Shown here piece after piece: positions 1-11,005 of a stretch of DNA of 64,000 bases. The position numbers and the translations under genes were made by a program. The notes under the pieces were generated by a model. It was not told the DNA's origin, searched no databases, and worked only from the letters and a program-made list of their open reading frames with translations. The number at the start of each line of letters is the position of its first letter. The first letter of the stretch is position 1. The stretch comes from Diplolepis rosae (taxonomy: Eukaryota; Arthropoda; Insecta; Hymenoptera; Diplolepididae): positions 11,206,501 through 11,270,500 of the forward strand of contig JAPYXD010000701.1 of assembly GCA_030998225.1 (NCBI GenBank), given 5' to 3'.

Positions 1-470
1 GAACAAAATTGCAATATTTGTTAATAGTATTATAATTTGATAAGATAATTGATTCCGAATAATGAATAACTTACATAATAGATCTCAGAAAGCAGACAAA
101 AAACACTCACCTGAAACAATAAAAAAAATAAATATTATTAGTGACTTCAAGGAAGATTTCCAATTCTTTAAAATTATTAGTGACATCTTTTATAAATTAA
201 ATTTTGCTTTTCAGGAAAAAAGAGGATTATTTAATTCCATCTCTGATATTTGTTACAGACAAAATTAATTATGCAATAATTTTTAATTACTAATAATTTA
301 TTACTATTCATTCGTCTTTTAACCAGATTTTAAATTCCTTTCTGTTGAAAATTTTTTCAAACAAATCAAGATAAAGAAATTTCTTATAAATTAGAAATAT
401 AACAGAACTTTCATTGTTTTCGCGTAAACCTGTCTTTAGACGTTTAAGTTTAAAACTCAACGCAACAAGG
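1..470. other. AT-rich, nothing recognised
   Basis: Only a short doubled word (ATTATTAGTGAC at about 136 and 172) stands out. Small frames on both strands look like chance. Confidence 0.5.
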
Positions 471-735
471 CGGTAGTATGTTCGGCCAATTGGGAAAAAA
501 CAGGCTAAAAACAGGAGATTTGGAACCCAGGGGTTGTTCCGCAATCCTGCGCTGTGCAGTGACGGGGTTGGGCCAATTGCGCGCGCCGGACTTTAAATAC
601 GTGAATTTCAGTACCCCGTTCCCCCGACCCTTGCAACAACTTGAATCACCCCCGTACCCCTGAATATCCAGCATTTATTGCACCTGCACGTGTATGGGCG
701 GAACCGAGTCATATACCGGATGTGGACTTCGAAAA
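471..735. other. GC-richer island, function unknown
   Basis: Contains GGAACCCAGGGGTTGTTCC, a near-palindrome (520-538), and GGCCAATTGCGCGCGCC. Opposing frames cover it, neither with a recognisable domain. It may be a repeat remnant. Confidence 0.3.
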
Positions 736-1811
736 TAACAAGCCCTTTCATCCATTCCCCTTGACTTCACCAGAAGTCAGAAATACATTAATTAAATTGA
801 GAGAAAATTGAAATAAATGTAGATTATAAACTCAATATTTAAGTTATAATAATTGCCTCATGTTTTATTTTTATAATATTTGAAGGAAAAATTTAAATAT
901 ACATTTGTATTGAATAAATAATATGGCTCCGTACATACTAATACTAATACATGTTATATAAATTTGATACAAATTTTTATTATTTATTTTCAACATAATG
1001 ATTTTTAGGACTCAATAAACTTTTTATTTAATGCGCGTAATATTTAGATGAATAAAAGTTTACATAATATGATAATACCACAATAAAATACGTATATGAT
1101 ATAAATAAAATGTTTCTCCTAGTGAAATATTTCTTTTCTGCGCAGCAATTGAAATATTTAAGAAATTGATTTAAAATAACTTCAAGGAACAGTTCTTTTT
1201 CTTAAATTGGCCAAGGACTATCAGTAGGTAATTGACAATATACCCGAATGAGATGGGGGGTCATCTGGTTGTTTGAAACCTGTTCAAGATAAAGTAAAAA
1301 AAAAAAATTTCATAACGTAGACTCGAGGGAAGTTATTAAATTCATATTTTACCAATTTATTACCTATGGTAGTGTTGTATTCAGTCAAGGTAAGTAACTA
1401 ACTATTTTTAACTAGTTACTTTTTTGGAGTAACTAGTTCCTCTTGCGAATAAGTAACGAATTGGTATCGAGTTACTCTTTTTTCAGTACCGATGGATATA
1501 AAATTCGTTACTTTTTTCGCTAGATCCAAAATATCGTGCAGGAATTTTTTCATTACGACATTCAATGTAATTTATTGCTCTTGCAACGATTTTCTTTATT
1601 TTTACTATTCGAATTGTGGCGATACTTTCAGCGACCAATCGCTAAGCAACGCTTGAGAATCTGCTTGGCGGTAAACAGAACCAACAAACAGACAGTAAGA
1701 TAGGTTAGTATATTTTGTTTTTGAAATTAAAAAAAGAAAAGAGATAACAATGAGCGTTAATCATATTGCTAAATAAATATTTATCAAATTTCTAAAAGTA
1801 ACTAAAAAAGT
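736..1811. other. AT-rich, GTAACTAGTTAC words near the end
   Basis: No gene. From 1390 to 1510 AGTAACTAGTTAC-type words cluster in both orientations, and they reappear at 2060-2095 beyond the MITE, so 1390-2095 is probably an older element carrying the MITE. Confidence 0.4.
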
Positions 1812-2058
1812 AGACGGAGAAAAATACTTGTCGAAAATTCCAAAACTATTTGTAAAGCATGATTAATTCTGAAGGTACGTTATTTTTTTTAATAATTTAT
1901 TTTACCATTTAGAGGGGAATTTTTATTGGTAATTTAGTATGTTCTATAATATAAATCCCAATAAATGTTGAATTATTAGAAAAAGTATGTAACTTTAGAA
2001 TTAATCACGCGTTTCCAAATAGTTTGATAATTTTCGACAAGTATTTTTCTCCGTGTAA
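1812..2058. mobile_element. MITE, ~245 bp, terminus ACGGAGAAAAATACTTGTCG
   Basis: The left arm 1815-1884 (ACGGAGAAAAATACTTGTCG..GATTAATTCT) and right arm ending CTCCGTGTAA near 2058 are inverted copies over about 70 bp. It is inserted in sequence rich in GTAACTAGTTAC words (1420-1500, 2060-2095), themselves repeated on both sides. Confidence 0.75.
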
Positions 2059-2689
2059 CAATAGTTACATTTATGTAACTAGTTACTTTTTTCGTCTTGT
2101 AATTTGGTCGCCAAATTAACACTTTTGAAATAATTGATGTTTTTCGACGTTCTTCGACTCATTTTAAAGGTAAATTTTAATATTCAAAAAAAGGATTTAA
2201 AAATACATAAAAGTGATAACCTACAACAAGGAATTAAATTTTATTGAAAAATTAAATATAATTATTTATAATTGATTTCAAATTAGGTGGTTGAATTCGA
2301 AATTTTTGACACTGTCTACATTATCGGAGGATCATTAGAAAGATTTCAAATTCTTTAATAATTATTTGGACTATTTTTAATGACTAAAATTGCAAGTTTG
2401 AATTTTCACGCATTTTCTGCTATAAGTTTAGACCGTTTCAAAATCTAGGGAAAAATTACTATAGTTTTATCAATGACTGGTTGTATAATTGATAAAATAT
2501 CACCAAGATGTTAAATGCTAGCTTATAATTATTTGAAAAAATTAAAAGAGTCAAGTGGTGAATCTTTTGATTTTTCAAAAAGAAGAAAACTATGAAAATT
2601 GCTTTGGTGGAGAAAGCAAGAAGTAGAAACAGGTTAGAGAGGTGTTTTTGCGCGGAAGAACTTTTAATGCAATTACGGACAACTTCTAG

Positions 2690-2960
2690 TGTCTCAGTCT
2701 CTCTCAGAATCTCCGTTTTTTCTCTCTTTTACTTTCTCAACCCCAACCGACCTACTCCTACTACCCACCTCCAACCCTATTCGTTATAGAACCTACTTTA
2801 GTCATACTTTATCTTTATCTGTTTTTCGCTTCTCTCTTTCCCTCCTACCTGCGGCGCACGTCATTCTGTATTATTTTCATTTTATCGTCAGCAATCTTGG
2901 TTAATGCAATCCTTTCTCTCCCTCTCTTTCTCTCCCCGTCTCATTCTTCTCTCCATCCTT
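2690..2960. promoter_or_regulatory. Pyrimidine-rich (GAGA on minus) block, possible regulatory tract
   Basis: CTCTCTCAGAATC.., TTTCTCTCTTTTACTTTCTC and CCTTTCTCTCCCTCTCTTTC TCTCC form a long CT-rich stretch with many CTCTC cores, the binding motif of GAGA factor and pipsqueak-type proteins. It lies in the presumed bab intron. Short open frames here are low-complexity. Confidence 0.3.
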
Positions 2961-3890
2961 TACCCCGACCACCACGGTTCGAGGCCTTTTTATTTTATAT
3001 TTGAATACTTTATCGGGCAAGGCGCCTCTGAGAAGCTGGGGGATTCATTTTTATAACAGAGTCTGGAGCTCGTTCTTTAAAAAAAAAACTACTGCTTTGC
3101 ACTAACTTCTTGCATAACTTTGATAAAATATTCGACTTTAAAAAATTGTTCATTAAGTCCAGTCTTCCTTTTAACAAAAATGATTTATGCCAGTTATCAG
3201 TTTTTATAATTACATTTATTTTTTAATGTTTCATGGAAGACTTTTTCTCAATGTTATAACGATCCCAGATTTTACAAAATGAAATTATTCATCAATTATA
3301 CATAATTTGAGGATCGATCCATTGACATAACCTCAAACTAAATAACAGTTTATAGAAGCAGGAACAATGAGATGTAAATTCATCGCAACGTACTTTGTGA
3401 ACAACAATAACGCATTTTATAGGAAAAATTAGTTTGGGTCAAAATGATTTCTTTTGACAATTCAAATTTTTCCTTAAGCTCCTTATAACTAAACTTAATT
3501 TTTATTCAATCTAATCGGACAAAAGCTCATTTTAACCATTAAAATATTCTCTACAATTATAATGGTTAAATTCATTTCTAAATAATTTTTTGTGATTAGT
3601 ATAATGAACAAATTTTATACAGCAATAAACACATAATTGTAACCAAAAATCATTTTCCAAAAGAAATGCATTGTATAGATTGAAATAATTTCCTTTTCTA
3701 TTTCCTCTCGTTTCTAGAAAGCGATATTTATTTGAGATTATTTGAATGAATTTATCTTGACTTAAATTCAGCGTTTCCAGAAGCACATTGCATTTATTTC
3801 TAGATTGAAACCCCCACCCAGATAAGTATCAATTCCAGCTGATTAATAATCAACAAAAGTCCTTAGTAATATTTCCAAAATTTTAAATTA
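2961..3890. other. AT-rich, nothing recognised
   Basis: Apart from a small GC patch (GCAAGGCGCCTCTGAGAAGC near 3020), no repeat, RNA or coding signal was seen. Confidence 0.5.
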
Positions 3891-5246
3891 AAAAAATCTG
3901 CCCGCTTCGCGGGCACATTCCCATTGCGCGCTTCGCGCGCAGCTCGCTTCGCGCTCGGTCTTGTGCTCTTGGCATACGTTTAAGTTTATTTCTTATAATT
4001 TAATACTGAAGCTCAAACCAATTTAATGATATTAAAGATGATGTAAATTAGTCATTTTCTCAAAGTCACTCTATTTCTTTTTGAATTTAAGTGAAACAGG
4101 AAATTCAATTTACTTAAGGCTCTATCGGCCTTAAGGAACACATTCTCATCATGACACTCGCGCTTCGCGCTCGATTTTCTGTATGCATTTTTGTAACTTT
4201 TTAATAAATTACATGATTATTGATAAATTTATTTTCTTCCAAATATCTCAAAAAGGAAAAACAATCGTAGACTTTATTTAAGGAAACGATTTTGCAGAAC
4301 AACGCTTATTTCGTATCTCACATATTTTGGTGAAAAAAATCGAATTTTTTCAATATTAAAAATCAAAAAATTAAAATATACATCCTGTCGAGAAATTTCT
4401 CGATAAGAATGTGTAGACCTCATTTAGGCAAATAATTTTTCATCTAAACTTTTTTTATGTATCTCATATATTTTGTCTAAGAAATGAAATTATTGAATTT
4501 TAATCGTATTTTTTGGAATTGAAACGAAAAATATATGTTTTTTCATAAACTGTGTAAGACAAAACTTGTAGATCTTTTTGAAACGAACAACTTTGTATTC
4601 TTACGTTTTTTTCGTATTTCACATATTATTGTTAAAAAATTGAATTTTGGATTTTCAATAGATTATTTTTGAATTAAAAAAAAAAATATGCATCTTATGA
4701 AAAAATGTTACAATTCAAATTTGTAGGTCTTTATTTATTCAATAATATTGTTTCATAACGTTTTTTCGTATCTCGTATAATTTAACTAGAAAATGGAATT
4801 TTGATATTGACTTTTTTCGAATTTGAATATGCTGTAACATTTTTAATTTTGATTTAATCAAAAAATGTTATCAAGATAATTTTTAGAGATTTATAAGCAC
4901 TATCTAAAACCAGTATTGAAATTTTTGATTTTTTCAAAAAATTATTTTCAAAAACACAAAAGTAGTGCTCAACCCCTCAATTTTGATTGGATGTGGCTGG
5001 TTAACGAACTTGTCCTTACTTTTTCGGCTCCGATAAAGTGTACCAAAGCTCAATTCAATCTGATAATTCTATCGAGAGTTATGCCGCACACGACCTACTA
5101 CAGACAGACAGACAGACAGACAGACACTTTCGTAAAAACCATTTTTTCTGACTCAGGGGGTCTCAAAACGTAAAGATTTGATGAAAATTTCGAAAGTCAT
5201 TTTTCACATAAAACCAATACCTTCTCATCCACGATGAGAATGTAAA
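3891..5246 (-). mobile_element. DINE-1/HINE-like element, copy 1
   Basis: Read on the minus strand, the layout is: an ACATTCTCATC / GATGAGAAGG palindromic start (5246 down), a conserved block, a (GTCT)n microsatellite (5101-5126, seen as CAGA), a unique core, four degenerate units of about 150 bp (4300-4830), and a terminal set of GC hairpins ending CTGCCCGCTTCGCGGG at 3898-3913. This order (sub-terminal inverted motif, GTCT microsatellite, ~150-bp tandem repeats, 3' hairpin) is the one described for DINE-1 and other Helentron-associated elements. No Rep/helicase is encoded. An 85-codon frame across the microsatellite (4916-5173) is shared with copy 2 but is not evidence of a protein. Confidence 0.65.
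5101..5126. repeat. (CAGA)n microsatellite of HINE copy 1
   Basis: Six and a half CAGA units, equal to GTCT on the element strand, at the place where DINE-1-type elements carry their microsatellite. Confidence 0.95.
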
Positions 5247-5334
5247 AATAGTTGAAGACTCTACTCTAATATATGTTTTATTTTATAATGATAATTCTAA
5301 AAAATATTATGAATCAAGGTAAAATTAAGGTGCA

Positions 5335-5580
5335 ATGGTAATTATTCTTATCGGACTGGAAGTTTTTCACAGTCAAAATATTAAAGATTCCAAAAATTAT
5401 ATAAAACTTTAGGTTATAGTAAATTTTCGTACAATCTATAGTAAATTATATAGTTCATCTAAAGTTTAGTATTTCGCTGCGAAAAATTCTCACTATGACA
5501 CTTTTTTCCCTAAATTAAAACGTAGTTTAGTAAAAATTCCAAACTTGGATTTTTCTGTATGTAATTAGTGTCTGGCGCAG
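5335..5580. repeat. Dispersed repeat R, copy 1
   Basis: AATGGTAATTATTCTTATCG ... TTATAGTAAATTTTCGTACAATCTA ... CCCTAAATTAAAACGTAGTT. Further copies at 16295-16500 and 62690-62885. Non-coding. Confidence 0.6.
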
Positions 5581-5599
5581 TTTTGGGCACCTGCACCTG

Positions 5600-6000
5600 T
5601 CTACTAAAACTTTTTAAGTGCACATCGCACTTCTGGAGCAAAGTTCCGTCGATAAGCGGTTATCGATCGACGAACTCCGCCTCCACTTTCCTCTTTTTCT
5701 CCTTTCACGACGCTTAAACTCGCGCTTATCCCCATCCCGGCGATTTACTTCCCGCGAGTCTCGGTGTATACACCGAGGAAGACATTGCTCGTATCGATCG
5801 TCAGATTAATTTGTAGTCCAGACAATGGGCCGCCATCTCACGTCTCCACTGATACGCTGGACGTAATGTTACGTTGTTTCGACTTCCCGCGAATAAGTGC
5901 GATACTATAACGCTAGTACACTTTTCTAACAAATTCGCCTGTATAATTGTCAATAGGAGGGACACTCCGGAAGTTTTGTCAAAGTAATAGAAAGAAGAAT
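5600..6000. other. Unique CpG-rich island
   Basis: Contains several GATCGA/TCGATC and ATCGATCG words (CGGTTATCGATCGACGAAC, CGTATCGATCGTCAG), which resemble DREF-type TATCGATA sites only partly. Frames on both strands lack domains. It is a possible regulatory element or non-coding exon. Confidence 0.25.
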
Positions 6001-6227
6001 TTATCAATGAGACAAACTGTTTTCTTGCTTATCAAAATAGTTGCCTTTGTATTGAAACTAATCAGTAATGCACTTATTTTGTGTGTGCCTTTGTGTTGCT
6101 GTGTCATGATGCGACGATTGTTGTTTTTTCTTAATTCAGCAATTATACCCAGAAAAAAGTATCTTTTAATCAAAAATGCACAAATTTGTGCATTGCTATA
6201 TGGCCAAAGAAAAGTTTTTTTAATTTA

Positions 6228-6470
6228 AGACCATGGATCAATCGGACCACGTGACTAAATTATACATTTATTCGTTCATGTAAGATAACTTTTTTAATTT
6301 ACAAAGTATCTTTCTGAAAATTTGAGAAACGTAAGAAAAGATAATAAATCACGTCTGTTAAAGACTTCTTTTTAGTGAAAATTTTTTTAAAAATTCGAAA
6401 ACTTATCGACAATTACAGTTAATTATACAATGTTTTGAAAAATTTTCACTGAAGCAAAGTTGAGAGACGT
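6228..6470. repeat. Dispersed repeat Q, copy 1
   Basis: ACCATGGATCAATCGGACCA CGTGAC..CATGTAAGATAACTTTTTTAA. Related copies at 20590-20760, 55845-55990 and, inverted, 57405-57595. Non-coding. Confidence 0.55.
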
Positions 6471-6890
6471 TGTCAATCGTGTTCCGTAGTATTTTCCAAA
6501 TTTTCAGGAAGATATTCCGTAAAATAAAAAAGTTATTAGTGCGTCCGAATTTCAATTCATTGAATCAGAGATAAATTGTTCTTTTCAATGGTGCTTCATC
6601 ATCAAAAGCAGAAATAAGCCGTTGCGAACATTCTTCCACACTTAAATTAGATTTGAAATCATAAGAAATCATTGACGTAAAATATTTTCTTTCTCAATTC
6701 ATTTTGTTTTACATACTCCATAAGTTTTAAATGATGCCTAAAAAAATTAATATTTTTACGTCCAGATTTTTGCCGTCGCCTATAAAAATATTCAAGTTTT
6801 GCAATACATATGTATAATCCATCTGGCATACCTAAAATATCACTATTGACAAAACTTTCGGTGTGATACCCGCAAAACAGACTTCATTTC

Positions 6891-7208
6891 TACACCGAGA
6901 AGAAAAAATTTGTTTTGTTCAACACTTTAAAAAAATTTGGTTAATTTAACAAAGAATTGATTGTATCAACTGAATAAATGCTTTAATATTCAGTGAAGCG
7001 ACGTTTTTGTTGATTTAACTAAATATTTGTTTGTTTCAACCAAATTTTTTCTAAATTGAATATTTGTTTAACCAAGAAAAAGGGTTGTTTGAATTAAATA
7101 AATTTGTTTTTTGGAGTGAAGCAAACTTTGGTTAACTGTATATCGATGCATTTATTTGATTGATCCAATCAAATTTTTGTTGGTTCAACTAAACTTTTTT
7201 TAGGTGTA
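6891..7208. mobile_element. MITE, ~318 bp, terminus TACACCGAGAAG...
   Basis: It starts TACACCGAGAAGAAAAAATT and ends with an inverted GGTGTA. The interior is made of repeated AAATTTGGTTNAATTNAAC-like words in both orientations. No coding potential. Confidence 0.55.
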
Positions 7209-8060
7209 CATGGACCTAAATGTTACCGTCGCAGAATTAAATCTAATCCATCAAGTTTATATTCAAAATATCTCGCTAATTGAATTATTAATTATTTTAC
7301 ATTTTAAAGTCTAACATTATAATTTTAGATTTCGGGTAACAGAATTTATTTTCCGAGTCATAAATGTTTTTTTTTTGCACGTCACAACAAAATTATGAGA
7401 TTGTCAGTGCTGAGCGCATGTTCTGTAATCTCCGAAGCATAATGGAATATAGAATTTTTAATAACCAGCCAGACAATGGCTTTCTCGGGACCAATTCGCT
7501 TCATCTCACTCGTTCTTTTCTATACGAACTAATGTTGCCGTTAACATTCACGATATCGGGTTTTATCAAGACGTCCGCAAAGCCTAAACCCTGCTTTGTA
7601 CAATTGAGAAAATTTCTCAATCTTCAATTCCTTTAACTTCCTCGGTCAATTTATGACAGTAAAAATATACAATTAATTTCAGCATTAAAAATGATAGAAA
7701 ACACATTAGGTACTTTTCAAAATTAATAAACTTTTCTATTAAAGGATTTTATTTTTATAAAAATCTTTAATGAAGCTCTTTACTGAATAAAAAGTACATC
7801 ATTATTTTACTTATTCTACACGATTTTTTAAAAGTTGTTAGTGTAAAAGCACGATTGCGACGCTAGGGGTTTTGTATATGACGGGGGAGAGGCGGGCAAT
7901 AAAAGGGAGGTAATCGAATATCCTTGAATTTAATTTCTATCGGTCCGTCCGGTACATTCTACTTTCATATCGTCCACATTTTGCGACAGACGCCTAATCT
8001 AATTTATTTCATGACGCCCGTACAGCTGGTCAGGGTATTATGGTATGGTTATATTCAAGT
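7209..8060. other. Mostly AT-rich; unique GC-richer patch at 7835-8060
   Basis: The patch includes GACGGGGGAGAGGCGGGCAA TAAAAGGG. A 90-codon plus-strand frame at 7364-7636 has no recognisable domain. No gene call made. Confidence 0.3.
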
Positions 8061-8280
8061 AATATAATATCAAACCCACTTCAACATCAACGTTCAACAT
8101 TTTTTTCACATTTAATTCTGCCACGAATATTCCCATTGTCTTTCAAATCCTATTACACTCCTTTTTCCTTGAAACAAAAAGATAATATCAGGTATTCTTA
8201 CAGGCTTAAGGGTTATCCATAAACTATGTAACAGCTTTTAGAAGAGAGGGGGTTTGAAAAATGTCAATATATATATATGT

Positions 8281-8706
8281 ATTTTGGGCCAAAAATCATA
8301 TGGTCGGAAAATTGGTCATAAATTTTATACTTTTGAAGCAAGGCAACTACTTTCTTCAGCAAAAATGTAGTCCAAGAAATTATCTTTCCAACGGTATATA
8401 AAATTGTGCCATTGATCTTGTGTGCCCCATACATATATATGGGGGGATTCATATTTTTTGGAATTTCTATGAATTTTTTACAATGAAATTTGATTTTTAG
8501 TTTTATTTAGGGGAGATGTATGTGGGTTGAGACGGGTTTTGTTTTTTATGAACAATTTTTGGCACACAAGATCAATGGCACAGTTTTATATACCGTTGGA
8601 AAAATAATTTCTTGGGCTATATTTTGGCTGAAGAAAGTAGTAGCATTGCTTCAAAATTATAAAAGTTATGATCAATTTTCTGACCATATGATTTTTGGCC
8701 CAAAAA
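8281..8706. mobile_element. Foldback element with two 146-bp arms
   Basis: The arms 8281-8426 and 8561-8706 are inverted copies (GGCACACAAGATCAATGGCA at 8561 against its complement near 8426; TTTTTGGCCCAAAA at the outer ends). The spacer is 134 bp. Both arms translate to similar peptides (KINGT.LYTVGKIISW.., ..YDQFSDHMIFGPK) only because they are inverted copies. There is no independent evidence for a protein. Confidence 0.85.
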
Positions 8707-8957
8707 AATTTTGGTATGCAGTTGAGACACACATGGTAATTGAAAATCGGTTATAATTTTTCTTCAAAAAACGTCGGATTTCAAATTTTTATTGTTCTTA
8801 AATTTATCAAGAAGGCCTTGGCCGCAAAGAAGAGAATACAAAGTTTAAAAAAACAATATTTATAAATTTAACAAAAAATTGGAAAAAATTCAATAAACAC
8901 TAAAAACAAACGTTCAATGACAATTCCGAATATAATCATTTTTTGATAAATTTCGAT

Positions 8958-9225
8958 TTCTTAAGGTAGTTTTCATCCACGAAAATTAGACCTAGGGCAA
9001 AAATAGATAATTTTGCTTTCAAGAATAGCAATATTATTATTGAAGGGCTATTTTGAAAGAGAAAAGATTATCTTACAAGAAAAAAATTTGAAATACAGAA
9101 AAATAATTTTATTAATAATATTTATTTTTGACCCAACTTTTTTCTTATCGCTTCTTACCAAATTTTAAAAAATTATGCGATTTTAATAAATCATGAATCA
9201 TTTTTTCAGAGAAAAGATTGTGATA
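8958..9225. mobile_element. Foldback element K, uninterrupted one-arm copy
   Basis: CTTAAGGTAGTTTTCATCCA..., continuing through AAATACAGAAAAATAATTTT to TTTTTTCAGAGAAAAGATTG. It matches 29467-29580 joined to 33629-33775, which proves the insertion in that copy. Confidence 0.75.
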
Positions 9226-9989
9226 TTTATAATTATTTGATATTTTTAATTATTTGGCACGTTACTTATAAAATAAAAATTGCAAGTAAAGAAATCTTCG
9301 TTTGAAACGACTTCAAAAAGAACAAAAATAAGATAAGTTTTATGACTTTTTTAAAATCAAAAGTATGCAAGTTTAAAATATTCTAAATTAATAATTATAA
9401 AAATAACATGATTAATGTTCTTCATTTTTTCAATGCAATAAATAATGTCTGAACAGGATTATAAAACAGTATTTATAATTTCTCAAAGAAATAAATTTGC
9501 ACGTAAAAGTGACATTTTTGACTTTTAATAAGATAAGTATGACGTAGAAAAATTAAGTGCTTCGAAAAAAATATATACAAGGAAGAGAAAAATATAAAAA
9601 ATTATAACTTTATGCAAAATTTAAGTTCTATTCTTCCTATCCCTTTCATTTAAAAACCTGTCCATTCATTATTCACAAGTAACTCTATTATAATATTTTT
9701 CTTCATTGAATCTTAATTTCATCTTCGGATTTCTAAAAATCTCTATTCACAATCTATAATTTTTTTTCTTTTAGAAATATTCAAGTTTGTATTCTTAAAT
9801 TGTGAGAAATTCTCATAACGCGACTGCTCGAAGTTTGAATTCCTTTTTATTCTCCTTGTTCATAAAATTGTGGATTTCTCATTTCATATTTATCGTAAGT
9901 AATTTCTAAAAAGACGAAACCAGAATAAATAGCATGTATGATTTAAAATTTGAAAAGTTTAAAGACAAATCGTTTCCACTTTACGAAAC

Positions 9990-10560
9990 TTCAGAAACTT
10001 TTTGCAGCTCCAATTACATTTTTCTCTCGCTCGAGGGGGTGTAATTGGGAAATTCGACACTGCAGAATGAGTTCGTCTCAGCGAATACGAAAAAGTGACA
10101 GTTACGGATCACTAGAGTTGGGAAGGAGGTGGAGTACGAGATGGAATTAGTGGGCAAGAGAGAAAGAGAGTGACTTCCGAAACGACAGATAACGACGGGC
10201 GGTATAAATCTTCTTCCGGTCGGATCGGGAGCGAAGCAATCTGCGGAATGGTCCGGTCATCCGTCCATCAAGTCGGGCGTCATGCGTTGGTTCCGCGTAT
10301 AATATCTAGTATGGCGCGGCGTGCATTGCACGCGGACAGCGGCAAGGGCTCAGTATTTATGCGAGTTTCGATGGGAAAAGGCAGGTACGCGAACGCGACA
10401 AGATAATTTCTGATTTACCGAGAGTGTCGCTACCCATCACAATCGGAGATCCGTCTGCCATTTCGGAAATGGAAAATTTTAAGCCGTACCGAGTTTGCGA
10501 ATCATGAAACTGTCTCTTCTTGCTTTCCTTCCTCTCAGTCATTCACTCAACCATAACTAC
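9990..10560. promoter_or_regulatory. GC-richer unique block with GAGA and TATAAA motifs
   Basis: Non-repetitive sequence in the presumed bab intron. AAGAGAGAAAGAGAGTGACT (about 10155) is followed by GGCGGTATAAATCTTC (10198-10213) and then CpG-rich DNA including the 13-bp palindrome CGTGCATTGCACG (10320-10332). This could be an enhancer, an alternative promoter or an unrecognised exon. No frame is convincing. Confidence 0.25.
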
Positions 10561-10624
10561 CTTTTAGTCTAACAAAAGCAATAGGTTATTTTAATTTTTG
10601 CCCGAAAAACCGTTCTCTAAATTT

Positions 10625-10985
10625 GAATCAGTGAAAATTTGCCTGAATTGAAATCAGTGACCCATTTTTTGCTATGCAGAGATTTTAGATGTTTGTGAGT
10701 AATAAAGAGAAAAAAGGAGGAAGAAGTTTTATAAGGATGCCTTTTTTCCCTCCTTTTTTGTTGGTTTCTTATAATCGTTTATGTTAAGAAATGTTTTTGG
10801 TCCAAATTTGGTCGTTTTTCTATATTTTGAGGGTTCGGAGATTTTCGAATTCTTGGAATTTTGAATCATACTTTTGTTTGGACGTTAAGATGAATTTAAT
10901 TTTGAATTTTAGACTGATAATTACTCAAAAAGGCTAATTGTATAGAGACAAATGGGTCACTGATTACAATTCAGTAACATTTTGA
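10625..10985. mobile_element. Foldback element P, copy 1
   Basis: The ends GAATCAGTGAAAA..GAATTGAAATCAGTGACCCATTT and AAATGGGTCACTGATTACAATTC..CTGATTG are inverted copies. The centre contains CCTTTTTTCCCTCCTTTTTTG and GGTCCAAATTTGGTCGTTTT, shared with 53150-53400. Confidence 0.6.
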
Positions 10986-11005
10986 CTGATTGAAATTTAG
11001 AAAGT

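Noticed and set aside
3898..3960. Helitron 3' end (hairpin followed by CTRR)
   Set aside because: The hairpin CCCGCTTCGCGGG is present but is followed (element sense) by CAGATTTT rather than CTRR, so I prefer the Helentron/HINE type over a canonical Helitron.
4916..5173. 85-codon frame nearly conserved at 31242-31499 (RQTDRQTDTFVKTIFSDSGG)
   Set aside because: It spans the GTCT/CAGA microsatellite of the HINE-like element. Conservation follows from the repeats being copies, and the frame is lost in copies 4 and 5.
8264..8756. Two similar frames on opposite strands suggesting a duplicated gene
   Set aside because: They are the two arms of one foldback element read outward-in.
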